A stretch of DNA of 6,167 bases from Oscillospiraceae bacterium (GCA_016287555.1 JAEFAK010000110.1:1-6167), one strand, 5' to 3'. Counted from the first letter of the stretch, positions 1 through 6,165 are shown. A program made the numbers and translations. The notes: generated from the sequence alone by a model not told the origin.

Positions 1-2
1 CG

Positions 3-689
3 AACGTACTCCTGCTCGACGGGCCGCTCGGCGCTCTCGACCTCCGCCTGCGCAAGGACATGCAGGTCGAGCTCAAGCGCATACAGCAGCAGATGGGAAT
101 CACGTTCATCTACGTCACCCACGATCAGGAGGAGGCCCTGACGATGTCCGACACGGTCGTCGTCATGGACAAGGGCGTCATCCAGCAGATAGGGACCCCC
201 GAGGATATATACAACGAGCCCAAGAACGCCTTCGTTGCCGACTTCATAGGCGAGTCGAACATCATCGAGGGCGTCATGCTCCAGGACAGGCTCGTCGAGC
301 TCTTCGGGCGCAAGTTCCCTTGCGTCGATTCCGGCTTCGCCCCGCGCGAGCCTGTCGACGTCGTCATCAGGCCGGAGGACATCGATATAGTGCCCGCTGA
401 TTCGGGCCACCTGTGCGGCACGGTCACGGGCATCACCTTCAAGGGCGTCCACTACGATATCATAGTCGACTTCAGCGGCTTCAAGTGGCTCATACAGACC
501 ACGGATTTCCACCCTGTCGGCTCCTACATAGGCATCCGCCTCGGCCCCGAGGACATCCACATCATGAAAAAGAGCGCATACTCCGGCATGTTCGGCGACT
601 ACAGCTCCTATTCGGCAGAGTACGACGAGATCGGCGATTCCGAGCTCGAACCGGCCGAAAGCGAGGAGGCGCCCGGATATGAAGAATAG
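3..689 (+). CDS. potA: Spermidine/putrescine ABC transporter ATP-binding protein PotA (5' end outside window)
   Basis: This is the C-terminal 228 residues of the cytoplasmic ATPase that powers polyamine import through PotB/PotC. The reading frame is open from the window edge, so the Walker A and LSGGQ motifs lie upstream. The fragment begins in Walker B (NVLLLDGPLGALD, fragment residues 1-13). The D-loop follows, then the switch histidine in YVTHDQEEA (His40) and the link into a TOBE_2 regulatory domain (VVIRPED near 121-127, TOBE to about 190). The residue after the Walker B aspartate is Gly7 (codon GGG, 21-23), where the family has the catalytic Glu. After the usual PotA end (PEDIHIMKK) there is an extra tail of 38 residues with 12 acidic residues, 5 tyrosines and no basic residue. 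The last 11 nt overlap potB, and the potB ribosome site lies inside this tail. The family call is secure; whether the ATPase is active is uncertain. Confidence 0.95.
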   Translation, partial: NVLLLDGPLGALDLRLRKDMQVELKRIQQQMGITFIYVTHDQEEALTMSDTVVVMDKGVIQQIGTPEDIYNEPKNAFVADFIGESNIIEGVMLQDRLVELFGRKFPCVDSGFAPREPVDVVIRPEDIDIVPADSGHLCGTVTGITFKGVHYDIIVDFSGFKWLIQTTDFHPVGSYIGIRLGPEDIHIMKKSAYSGMFGDYSSYSAEYDEIGDSELEPAESEEAPGYEE

Positions 690-1491
690 ATTTCTGGCCG
701 GACCTTACCTCATCTGGATGGCGCTTTTCACGATCATCCCGCTCGTCATAGTGCTCTACTTCGCGCTGACGGACTCGGTGACGGGGCGCTTCACTCTTGC
801 CAACATCGTGCAGATGAAGGACTATCTGCCGATCTTCCTGCGGTCTATCTGGCTTGCCGCCATATCGAGCGTCATCTGCCTCATCCTCGGATATCCGGTC
901 GCCTGGTGCATCGCGCAGACCGGGCCTAAGACGCAGCGCTTCCTCTATATGCTCGTCATGCTCCCGATGTGCATAAGCTTCCTGCTGCGCACTCTCGCGT
1001 GGGTCGCCATGCTGGAGGACACGGGCATGATAAACACGGCGCTTTCCTACCTGCACATCGGCCCGCTCCCGCTCATACGAACCAACGGCGCGGTCATACT
1101 CGGCATGGTATACAACTACCTGCCCTATATGATAATGCCGCTCTACACGGTCATAATAAAGATCGATCCCCGCCTTGTCGAGGCGGCGCAGGATCTCGGC
1201 TGCGACCATGCGCAGGTCTTCGGCAAGGTCACTCTCCCGCTCTCCGTTCCCGGCATCGTCTCCGGGATAACGATGGTCTTCGTGCCCGCCGTTTCGACCT
1301 TCTATATTTCCCAGAAGCTCGGCAGCTCCGGCACGACGCTCATAGGCGACGTCATCGAATCTCAGTTCAAGACGGCGTACAATCCCAACCTCGGCGCGGC
1401 GATGAGCCTCGTGCTGATGATACTCATCTTCATCTGCATCGGCCTGATGAACCGCTTTACCGGCGACGACGACGAGGTGATGACGCTATGA
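679..1491 (+). CDS. potB: Spermidine/putrescine ABC transporter permease PotB
   Basis: This 270-residue inner membrane permease is one half of the polyamine channel and pairs with PotC. Hydrophobic segments are visible near residues 9-30, 56-78, 88-111, 136-159, 191-212 and 239-257, giving the six helices usual for the family. The cytoplasmic EAA loop that docks on PotA is clear at about 168-191 (EAAQDLGCDHAQVFGKVTLP, then SVPG). The VPAVSTFYIS stretch at 202-211 is typical of the PotB branch. The start is fixed by AGGAGG at 664-669, 9 nt upstream of the ATG, and by the N-terminal MKNRFLAGPYLIW. The gene starts 11 nt inside potA and its stop overlaps the potC start (ATGA). The length is normal. 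Distinction from PotC rests on operon order and motif style, and both are consistent. Confidence 0.94.
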   Translation: MKNRFLAGPYLIWMALFTIIPLVIVLYFALTDSVTGRFTLANIVQMKDYLPIFLRSIWLAAISSVICLILGYPVAWCIAQTGPKTQRFLYMLVMLPMCISFLLRTLAWVAMLEDTGMINTALSYLHIGPLPLIRTNGAVILGMVYNYLPYMIMPLYTVIIKIDPRLVEAAQDLGCDHAQVFGKVTLPLSVPGIVSGITMVFVPAVSTFYISQKLGSSGTTLIGDVIESQFKTAYNPNLGAAMSLVLMILIFICIGLMNRFTGDDDEVMTL

Positions 1492-2315
1492 GAAAAGTAT
1501 CGAAGATCGTAACGGTCGTCATCTTCATCTTCCTCTATCTGCCGATGATAGTCCTCGCGGTCGCCTCCTTCAGCAAGGGCTCGGACATAGCCGTCTTCAG
1601 GGGCTTCACCTTCGGGCAGTACAAGGCTCTGTTCGACGATCACGTCCTGCTCCCGCTGCTGCTCAATTCCATCATCGTCGCCCTCGCCTCCTCCCTGCTC
1701 TCGACCATTCTCGGGACGGCGGCCGCCATGGGCATACACAGGATGGGAAAGCGTGCAAGACGGCTCGCGATGGGCGTCACGAACATCCCTCTCACGAACC
1801 CCGAGATCGTCACGGGCGTCTCTCTGGCGCTGCTTTTCGCGTTTATCGGCTCGATGCTGAAGATAAAAAACGTTCTCGGCCTCGTTACGCTGCTGATAGC
1901 GCACATAACCTTCAACCTGCCCTACGTCATCCTCTCCGTCATGCCGAAGCTCCGGCAGATGGACCCGAACCTGACGGAAGCGGCGCTCGACCTCGGCTGC
2001 ACGCCGATACAGGCCTTCTTCAAGGTCGTCATCCATGAGATAATGCCCGGCATAATCTCCGGCGCGCTCATGGCCTTCACGATGTCGCTCGACGACTTCG
2101 TCATCAGCTACTTCGTCTACGGGCCGACCTTCGTCACGCTCCCGGTCGAGATATACAACTACACAAAAAAGCCCCTGCACCCGAAGATATACGCGCTCTT
2201 CACGCTGCTGTTCATCGTCATTCTGCTCATCATGGTCCTGATGAACGTGCTTCAGGCCAAGGACGACAAGCGGCGTCTCCGGAACGCCCCGATAAGAAAG
2301 AAGGTACGTCAATGA
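1488..2315 (+). CDS. potC: Spermidine/putrescine ABC transporter permease PotC
   Basis: This 275-residue membrane permease is the second half of the polyamine channel. The first helix is at about 7-29, with further hydrophobic segments near 57-82, 107-124, 127-152, 188-209 and 235-254. The EAA loop at about 164-187 (EAALDLGCTPIQAFFKVVIH, then EIMPG) contacts PotA; the usual I-x-LP ending is I-MP here. The signature SLDDFVISYFVYGP (200-213), followed by TLPVEIYN, is diagnostic of PotC. The C-terminus is a basic cytoplasmic tail (KDDKRRLRNAPIRKKVRQ). The ATG is chosen because GAGGTGAT at 1474-1481 lies 6 nt upstream and the start overlaps the potB stop in ATGA. The frame stays open upstream across potB, but that extension only reads potB out of frame. 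The stop overlaps the potD start, again as ATGA. Confidence 0.95.
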   Translation: MRKVSKIVTVVIFIFLYLPMIVLAVASFSKGSDIAVFRGFTFGQYKALFDDHVLLPLLLNSIIVALASSLLSTILGTAAAMGIHRMGKRARRLAMGVTNIPLTNPEIVTGVSLALLFAFIGSMLKIKNVLGLVTLLIAHITFNLPYVILSVMPKLRQMDPNLTEAALDLGCTPIQAFFKVVIHEIMPGIISGALMAFTMSLDDFVISYFVYGPTFVTLPVEIYNYTKKPLHPKIYALFTLLFIVILLIMVLMNVLQAKDDKRRLRNAPIRKKVRQ

Positions 2316-3502
2316 AAAAGCTCCTCTCCGCCGTTCTCCTCGCAGTCCTCATCATTCCCGCCCTGCTGGCCGCCGCACCGAGGGCCGCCGCAGAGACGGT
2401 CACCATCAACGTCTATAACTGGGGCCAGTACATCTCCGACGGCACGGACGGCGCCATCGACGTAAACAAAGCCTTCGAGGAGGCCACCGGCATCCGCGTC
2501 AACTACATGACCTACGACAGCAACGAGACTCTCTATACCAAGCTCAAGACGGGCGGCAGCACCTACGACGTCATCATCCCGTCGGACTATATGATAGGCC
2601 GCCTCATCTCCGAGGGCCTGCTCGAGAAGCTCGACTTCTCCAATATCCCCAACTACCAGTACATCGAGGAAGCCTACAAGAACACCGCCTACGACCCGAA
2701 CAACGAGTACTCCGTCCCCTACACGTGGGGCACCGTCGGCGTCATATACAACAAGAAGTTCGTCGACGAGGCCGATATCGGCAGCTGGGACCTCCTCTGG
2801 AACGAGAAGTACAAGGGCAAGATCCTCATGTTCAGCAACCCGCGCGACGCCTTCGCCATAGCCGAGTCGAGGCTCGGCTACAGCCTCAACTCCCAGAACG
2901 AGGACGAGATCCGCGCCTGCTCCGAGCTGCTGCTCGCGCAGAAGCCTCTCGTTCAGGCCTACGTCATGGACCAGATCTACGACGCCATGGAGCACGAGGA
3001 GGCCTGGATCGCCCCCTACTACGCCGGAGACTATCTGCAGATGCTCGAGGTCAACGAGGACCTGGGCTTCTATTTCCCCGAGGAGGGCTTCAACTTCTTC
3101 ATTGACGCCGCCTGCATCCCGACGAGCTGCACCAACAAGGCGGCCGCCGAGGCCTACATCAACTTCCTCTGCGAGCCCGAGATAATGGCCGAGAACCTTG
3201 ACTACCTCGGCTACTCCGTCCCCTCCGAGGCCGCGAAGGAATTCATGGACGAGGAAGCGATAGCCAATCCCGTCGCCTACCCCGACGCGGAGACCCTCGC
3301 CCGCGGCGAGGCTTTCCTCTCGCTCGATCAGCAGACCAATCAGCTCATGGACAAGCTCTGGCTCAGCGTCAAGACCTCCGGCGGAGCCAACTACCTGCTC
3401 TACGGCGGGATAGCGGTCGCCGTGATAGTCATCGTGCTGATAATCGTCCTTATCTCCCGTAAAAACAGGCTGGCCAGGCGCCGCCGCGGCTATACCCGCT
3501 GA
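2312..3502 (+). CDS. potD: Polyamine ABC transporter substrate-binding protein PotD, anchored by a C-terminal membrane helix
   Basis: This 396-residue extracellular receptor delivers spermidine/putrescine to PotBC. A signal peptide covers about 1-27 and ends in AAA before ETVTINVYNW, a signal peptidase I-type site. There is no cysteine in the leader, so it is not a lipoprotein. The SBP_bac_8/PotD-like body is clear: NVYNWGQYI (33-41), SNETLYTKLKT (70-80), YDVIIPSDY (85-93), PYTWGTVGVIYN (136-147), SWDLLWNEKYKG (158-169) and YPDAET (323-328). By eye against E. coli PotD, pocket residues correspond to Trp37, Ser91, Tyr93, Tyr237, Phe263, Asp265 and Tyr301. The acidic pair expected near 176-179 reads Asn176/Asp179. 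A helix at about 361-382 followed by RKNRLARRRR would anchor the C-terminus, basic side in the cytoplasm. AAGGT at 2301-2305 lies 6 nt upstream of the ATG. PotD is last in the operon. The exact polyamine preference is not determined. Confidence 0.94.
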   Translation: MKKLLSAVLLAVLIIPALLAAAPRAAAETVTINVYNWGQYISDGTDGAIDVNKAFEEATGIRVNYMTYDSNETLYTKLKTGGSTYDVIIPSDYMIGRLISEGLLEKLDFSNIPNYQYIEEAYKNTAYDPNNEYSVPYTWGTVGVIYNKKFVDEADIGSWDLLWNEKYKGKILMFSNPRDAFAIAESRLGYSLNSQNEDEIRACSELLLAQKPLVQAYVMDQIYDAMEHEEAWIAPYYAGDYLQMLEVNEDLGFYFPEEGFNFFIDAACIPTSCTNKAAAEAYINFLCEPEIMAENLDYLGYSVPSEAAKEFMDEEAIANPVAYPDAETLARGEAFLSLDQQTNQLMDKLWLSVKTSGGANYLLYGGIAVAVIVIVLIIVLISRKNRLARRRRGYTR

Positions 3503-3527
3503 CCCGCAGCCGAACTTTGAAAAACGG

Positions 3528-3562
3528 AGCCCCGCGGTCCGAACGGATCGCGGGGCTTTTTT
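3528..3562. terminator. Intrinsic terminator of potABCD, probably bidirectional and shared with yunB
   Basis: A 13-bp stem runs from AGCCCCGCGGTCC (3528-3540) to GGATCGCGGGGCT (3545-3557) around a GAAC loop, followed by six T (3557-3562). The only non-Watson-Crick pair is G3537-T3548, which is a G-U wobble in plus-strand RNA, so the hairpin is best formed in the potD direction. On the minus strand the same pair is a C-A mismatch, but a run of five T follows the stem after 3 nt (A-run 3520-3524). It can therefore also stop yunB transcripts, whose TGA lies 4 nt before the stem. Confidence 0.9.
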
Positions 3563-4266
3563 CAGCTCAATATATCAAATCTCTCGATATCCTCATCCCA
3601 CTTTTCGTCGCCCTCGAAGTAGGTATAGCTCTCGGGCACGCTGCCGACTATGACGCTCTCCGCGACAGCGACCGTCGTCGAGACAGATGTCTGCATGACC
3701 CTGCCCGGCACCATGACGTCCACCTTGACGTCGACGGAAATCATGAGCCTGTGGCGCGTCTGGTTTATTCCCGAGGCGGAAAAAGCGTTTTTAAAATCCG
3801 TCTCGACGGACGAGACGGAGATTATGCGCACGGGTATCTTCGGCCCCTTCCCGGAGAGCAGGCTGCCGCCTATGAGATTGCCTACCGGGATGCCTATGTC
3901 CGTCCCGCGGCTTTCTGTCAGCGCGTCGATGACGTCGGAGGTTATGCGCGTTTTGAGGCGGTTTGCGCGCACCATATCGCACACGAGCGCCGTCACGCGG
4001 CCCTGTTCGTCCTTTTCGAAGCTGATGAGGCTCCCGTAGCGCAGCTCGCCCTCGCTCATAAGGTCGCCCACGGCGGCGTTGACGGTCGCGGTCACGCTGT
4101 TGCGCGCGGCGGCGACGGCCATGTCGCGCACGGTCGGCGTAAGGCGAACGATTATCAGCAGCATCAGCAGCGCCGCCAGCAGCGCGACTGCCGGAGCGAG
4201 TCCCTTTCCCCGTACGCGGCGGCGCGGCAGCGCGAGTTTTCTCAGGCGGTAACGCAGTCTTGACAT
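3562..4266 (-). CDS. yunB: Sporulation protein YunB
   Basis: This 234-residue protein resembles YunB, a sporulation protein of endospore formers that is expressed under sigma-E in Bacillus subtilis; its biochemical role is not known. It has a strongly basic N-terminus (MSRLRYRLRK onward), one membrane helix at about 24-41, and a soluble domain. That domain carries the family motifs IPVGNLIGGSLL (126-137), GPKIPVRII (141-149), SGINQTRHRL (165-174) and VAESVIVGSVPESYTYF (201-217). I chose the Met at 4266 because the product then starts like YunB proteins, basic residues then helix, with GGGGGTGG 7 nt upstream. An in-frame Met at 4311 would add 15 residues encoded by a terminator hairpin and has no ribosome site. 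The gene is convergent with potD and lies 52 nt after the upstream gene, which has its own terminator, so an independent promoter is likely. Confidence 0.88.
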   Translation of the reverse strand: MSRLRYRLRKLALPRRRVRGKGLAPAVALLAALLMLLIIVRLTPTVRDMAVAAARNSVTATVNAAVGDLMSEGELRYGSLISFEKDEQGRVTALVCDMVRANRLKTRITSDVIDALTESRGTDIGIPVGNLIGGSLLSGKGPKIPVRIISVSSVETDFKNAFSASGINQTRHRLMISVDVKVDVMVPGRVMQTSVSTTVAVAESVIVGSVPESYTYFEGDEKWDEDIERFDILS

Positions 4267-4267
4267 G

Positions 4268-4309
4268 AAAAGACCACCCCCGCGGCAGTATATGCCTGCG
4301 GGGGCGGTC
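4268..4309 (-). terminator. Intrinsic terminator of the Met_gamma_lyase-family gene
   Basis: In minus-strand RNA, GACCGCCCCCGCAGGCA (4309-4293) pairs with TGCCGCGGGGGTGGTC (4287-4272) around the loop TATAC. This gives 16 pairs with one G-U (4305-4276) and one bulged A (4297). The stem is followed by TTTT (4271-4268) and begins 9 nt after the upstream stop codon. The G-U pair would be a C-A mismatch on the plus strand, which favours the minus direction. The T-run is short, so termination may be incomplete. Confidence 0.7.
4274..4281 (-). promoter_or_regulatory. Ribosome binding site of yunB, inside a terminator hairpin arm
   Basis: On the minus strand GGGGGTGG precedes the yunB ATG by 7 nt (spacer TCTTTTC). 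It resembles the consensus GGAGGTGA with changed bases. It decides the start at 4266 over the one at 4311. It forms part of the 3' arm of the hairpin at 4272-4309, so it would be base-paired in any RNA that reads through from the upstream gene. Confidence 0.6.
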
Positions 4310-4315
4310 ATATTA
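4287..4315 (-). promoter_or_regulatory. Candidate sigma-E (early mother-cell sporulation) promoter of yunB
   Basis: On the minus strand TAATATG (4315-4309) matches 6 of 7 positions of the B. subtilis sigma-E -35 consensus KMATATT. CATATACT (4294-4287) matches 7 of 8 positions of the -10 CATACAMT. The spacer of 14 nt is the usual length. The transcript would start near 4280, leaving a leader of about 14 nt that begins at the yunB ribosome site. Expression of yunB by sigma-E is known in B. subtilis; its use here is inferred from the match. Confidence 0.5.
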
Positions 4316-4318
4316 CCG

Positions 4319-5548
4319 TTATTCGGCTATGAGCGTCGCGGCGCGCATGATCCCGAGCTTGCCGGATTCGTACGTCAGGCCGCCCTGAAGATACGCGATA
4401 TAGGGGTCGCGCATGGGCGCGTCGGCGGAGAGTTCGATGGAAGCGCCCTGAACAAAGGCGCCTGCCGCCATGATGACGTCGCAGTCGTAGCCCGGCATGG
4501 GCCACGGCTCCGGCGTCACGAAGCTGTCGACCGGGGCGCCCTGCTGGACTCCGAGGCAGAACTTTTTAAGTTTCTCCGGATCGCCGAAGCGGAGAGTCTG
4601 GATTATATCTCCGCGCGCTTCTCCCGGTCCCGGCGAAACGTCGAAGCCGAGCTCGGAAAAGAGCCTCGCGGCGAATGCCGCCGTCTTTACGGCCTGCGCG
4701 ACGACGTGCGGAGCCATGAAAAGCCCCTGGAAAAGCAGCCGCGACTGGCCTAGCGTAGCCCCGACCTCGCCGCCTATGCCGGGGACGGTAAGGCGCTCGG
4801 CAGCGGCCTCGACGAGGTCCTCCCTGCCGGCGACGTAGCCCCCCGTCGGAGCGAGGCCTCCGCCGGGATTCTTGATGAGCGAGCCCGCTATGAGGTCCGC
4901 GCCGACCTGAGTCGGCTCGGTCTCGCAGACGAATTCGCCGTAGCAGTTGTCAACGATTATCGCCGCGTCGGGGTTGACCTGTCTGACGGCGGCTATGAGG
5001 CGGCCTATCTCATCCGTCGTGTAGGCCCGGCGCGAGGTATAGCCGCGCGAGCGCTGGATGAAGACGGCCTTCGCGCGAGGGGCCTTTTCGGCTATGCCGC
5101 CAAGGTCCGGCTCGCCGTCATCGCTTATCTGAGTCTCCTCGTATTTTACGCCGTACCACTCAAGAGAGCCCCTGTCGGGCCCTATGACGCCGCGGAGCGT
5201 GTCGTAGGGCGCGCCGGTTATTGAAAGGAGCGTGTCGCCCGGGCCGACGGCTGCGTAGAGCGCGGCGGCTATGGCGTGGGTGCCGTTGGCAAAGCCGATG
5301 CGCACGAGAGCCGACGGCGCGCCGAATATGCGGGCGTACACCGCGTCGAGCGCCTCGCGGCCGCGGTCGTTGTAACCGTAGCCCGTCGTCCCGGCAAAGA
5401 AGCTGTCGGAAACGCGCTCGGCGCGGAAGGCCTCCATGACCTTCTCCGTGTTGACCTCGGCGATGCGGTCTATGCGTGCGAACTCGTCCGCGCAGCCGCG
5501 CTCCACGGAGGCTGCGAGGCCCCTTATCTTGTCAGAAATGAAATCCAT
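4319..5548 (-). CDS. PLP-dependent methionine gamma-lyase family protein (Met_gamma_lyase / YnbB, 'aluminium resistance protein' type)
   Basis: This 409-residue cytoplasmic protein belongs to the fold-type I PLP enzymes of the Met_gamma_lyase family (YnbB type, often annotated as aluminium resistance protein or cystathionine beta/gamma-lyase-like). The true substrate of this branch is not established. Visible landmarks are FFAGTTGYGYNDRGRE (50-65), FANGTHAIAAAL (86-97), QRSRGYTSRRA (165-175), the cofactor-binding IIVDNCYGEFVCETEPT (197-213, Asp200) and the presumed PLP-lysine site GSLIKNPGGGLAPTGGYVAG (222-241, Lys226). PGIGGEVG (256-263) is also typical. The start at 5548 is supported by GGAG (5557-5560) 8 nt upstream and an N-terminus (MDFISDKIRG) normal for the family. 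A further 23 residues encoded upstream would lie within the preceding gene. The start shares one base with the stop of the M42 peptidase gene (TGATG), implying translational coupling. A terminator follows. Confidence 0.9.
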   Translation of the reverse strand: MDFISDKIRGLAASVERGCADEFARIDRIAEVNTEKVMEAFRAERVSDSFFAGTTGYGYNDRGREALDAVYARIFGAPSALVRIGFANGTHAIAAALYAAVGPGDTLLSITGAPYDTLRGVIGPDRGSLEWYGVKYEETQISDDGEPDLGGIAEKAPRAKAVFIQRSRGYTSRRAYTTDEIGRLIAAVRQVNPDAAIIVDNCYGEFVCETEPTQVGADLIAGSLIKNPGGGLAPTGGYVAGREDLVEAAAERLTVPGIGGEVGATLGQSRLLFQGLFMAPHVVAQAVKTAAFAARLFSELGFDVSPGPGEARGDIIQTLRFGDPEKLKKFCLGVQQGAPVDSFVTPEPWPMPGYDCDVIMAAGAFVQGASIELSADAPMRDPYIAYLQGGLTYESGKLGIMRAATLIAE

Positions 5549-6165
5549 CAGAGCGTCTCCGTAAACAGTCTTGCGAGCTTGAGTATGTTCTCCATGTCTT
5601 CGACGGAGGCAACGCACGCGGGCGAATGGATATAGCGCACGGCCGCGGATATGGCTGCGACGCGCGCTCCGCCGGCGACGCGCTGGATGGCCTGCGCGTC
5701 CGTGCCGCCGGAAATGAGGGTCTTGGTCTGCCAGGGGATGCCGTTTGAGGCGGCGAGATCCCTCAGCTTTTCAAAGAGGCCGCGGTTATATACCGTGCCG
5801 CCGTCCATGAACGGGATGACGGGACCTTTGCCCGGAGCGCAGACCTTGTCCGTCCCCTTCTGGGAGGGCATATCGGCGGCGGTCGTCCCCTCGAGGATGA
5901 TCGCGATCTCGGGTCTGATCGAGAAAGCCGCCGTATTCGCGCCGCGGCAGCCGACCTCCTCCTGAACGGTAAAGGCGAACCACGCGTCCACGGGCAGAGG
6001 CTCGGAAAGAAGCTTCAGCATGACGGCGCAGCCGACGCGGTCGTCGATGGCGCGGGCCTTTATCATGCCGTTTCCGAATTCGAAGACGGCGGGATCGAAG
6101 ACGCCCGTATCTCCGAGGGAAACGAGCTTCTCCGCCTCGGCCCTGTCCTTGGCGCCGATATCGAT
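5548..6165 (-). CDS. M42 family metallo-aminopeptidase (5' end outside window)
   Basis: These are the C-terminal 205 residues of a cytoplasmic dinuclear metal aminopeptidase of the M42 (glutamyl aminopeptidase/endoglucanase M) family, which trims amino acids from peptides. The frame is open to the window edge, reading IDIGAKDRAEAEKLV at its start, so the Met at 6066 is internal. Fragment landmarks are KARAIDDRVGC (36-46, bridging metal Asp41), FTVQEEVGCRGA (65-76, catalytic and metal Glu69/70), ILEGTTAADMP (90-100, metal-ligand region), GGTDAQAI (153-160) and the metal histidine in RYIHSP (177-182). The first metal-binding His of the family is upstream of the window. All visible active-site motifs are intact, so it is probably functional. 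It is the first visible gene of the minus-strand group and overlaps the next gene by one base. The substrate cannot be told from sequence. Confidence 0.92.
   Translation of the reverse strand: MDIGAKDRAEAEKLVSLGDTGVFDPAVFEFGNGMIKARAIDDRVGCAVMLKLLSEPLPVDAWFAFTVQEEVGCRGANTAAFSIRPEIAIILEGTTAADMPSQKGTDKVCAPGKGPVIPFMDGGTVYNRGLFEKLRDLAASNGIPWQTKTLISGGTDAQAIQRVAGGARVAAISAAVRYIHSPACVASVEDMENILKLARLFTETL
5557..5560 (-). promoter_or_regulatory. Ribosome binding site fixing the Met_gamma_lyase-family start
   Basis: GGAG on the minus strand lies 8 nt before the ATG at 5548 and inside the last codons of the M42 peptidase gene. It supports this start rather than the in-frame ATG at 5617, whose product would overlap the M42 coding region by about 70 nt. 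Confidence 0.6.

Noticed and set aside
969..1487. Upstream in-frame extension of potC across potB
   Set aside because: The extension reads potB out of frame; the ATGA overlap and GAGGTGAT site place the potC start at 1488.
1362..2312. Long open frame (316 codons) on the minus strand opposite potB/potC
   Set aside because: It is a shadow of GC-rich codon usage: the product is rich in Arg, Glu, Asp and Val without recognisable domains, while the plus strand encodes clear PotB and PotC.
2309..2995. Open frame of 228 codons on the minus strand opposite potD
   Set aside because: The product is a Val/Gly/Asp-rich string typical of antisense reading, and potD is unmistakable on the other strand.
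3779..3797. AAAAAGCGTTTTTAAAA stretch that looks like a small inverted repeat
   Set aside because: It lies in the middle of yunB coding FKNAF codons, with a stem too AT-rich and short to act as a terminator.
3517..4263. Open frame of 248 codons on the plus strand opposite yunB
   Set aside because: It begins inside the potABCD terminator, has no ribosome site and gives low-complexity Arg/Ala/His-rich protein; the minus strand encodes recognisable YunB motifs.
4267..4311. Longer yunB start adding 15 residues
   Set aside because: The extra residues are encoded by the terminator hairpin, there is no Shine-Dalgarno upstream, and YunB proteins begin with the basic stretch found at the later Met.
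5549..5617. Longer start for the Met_gamma_lyase-family gene
   Set aside because: The added 23 residues are arginine-rich, overlap the M42 peptidase C-terminus and do not resemble the family; GGAG supports the start at 5548.
5548..6066. Start of the M42 peptidase at the Met at 6066
   Set aside because: The frame continues to the window edge with M42-like sequence (IDIGAKDRAEAEKLV), and a start here would remove needed domain parts.
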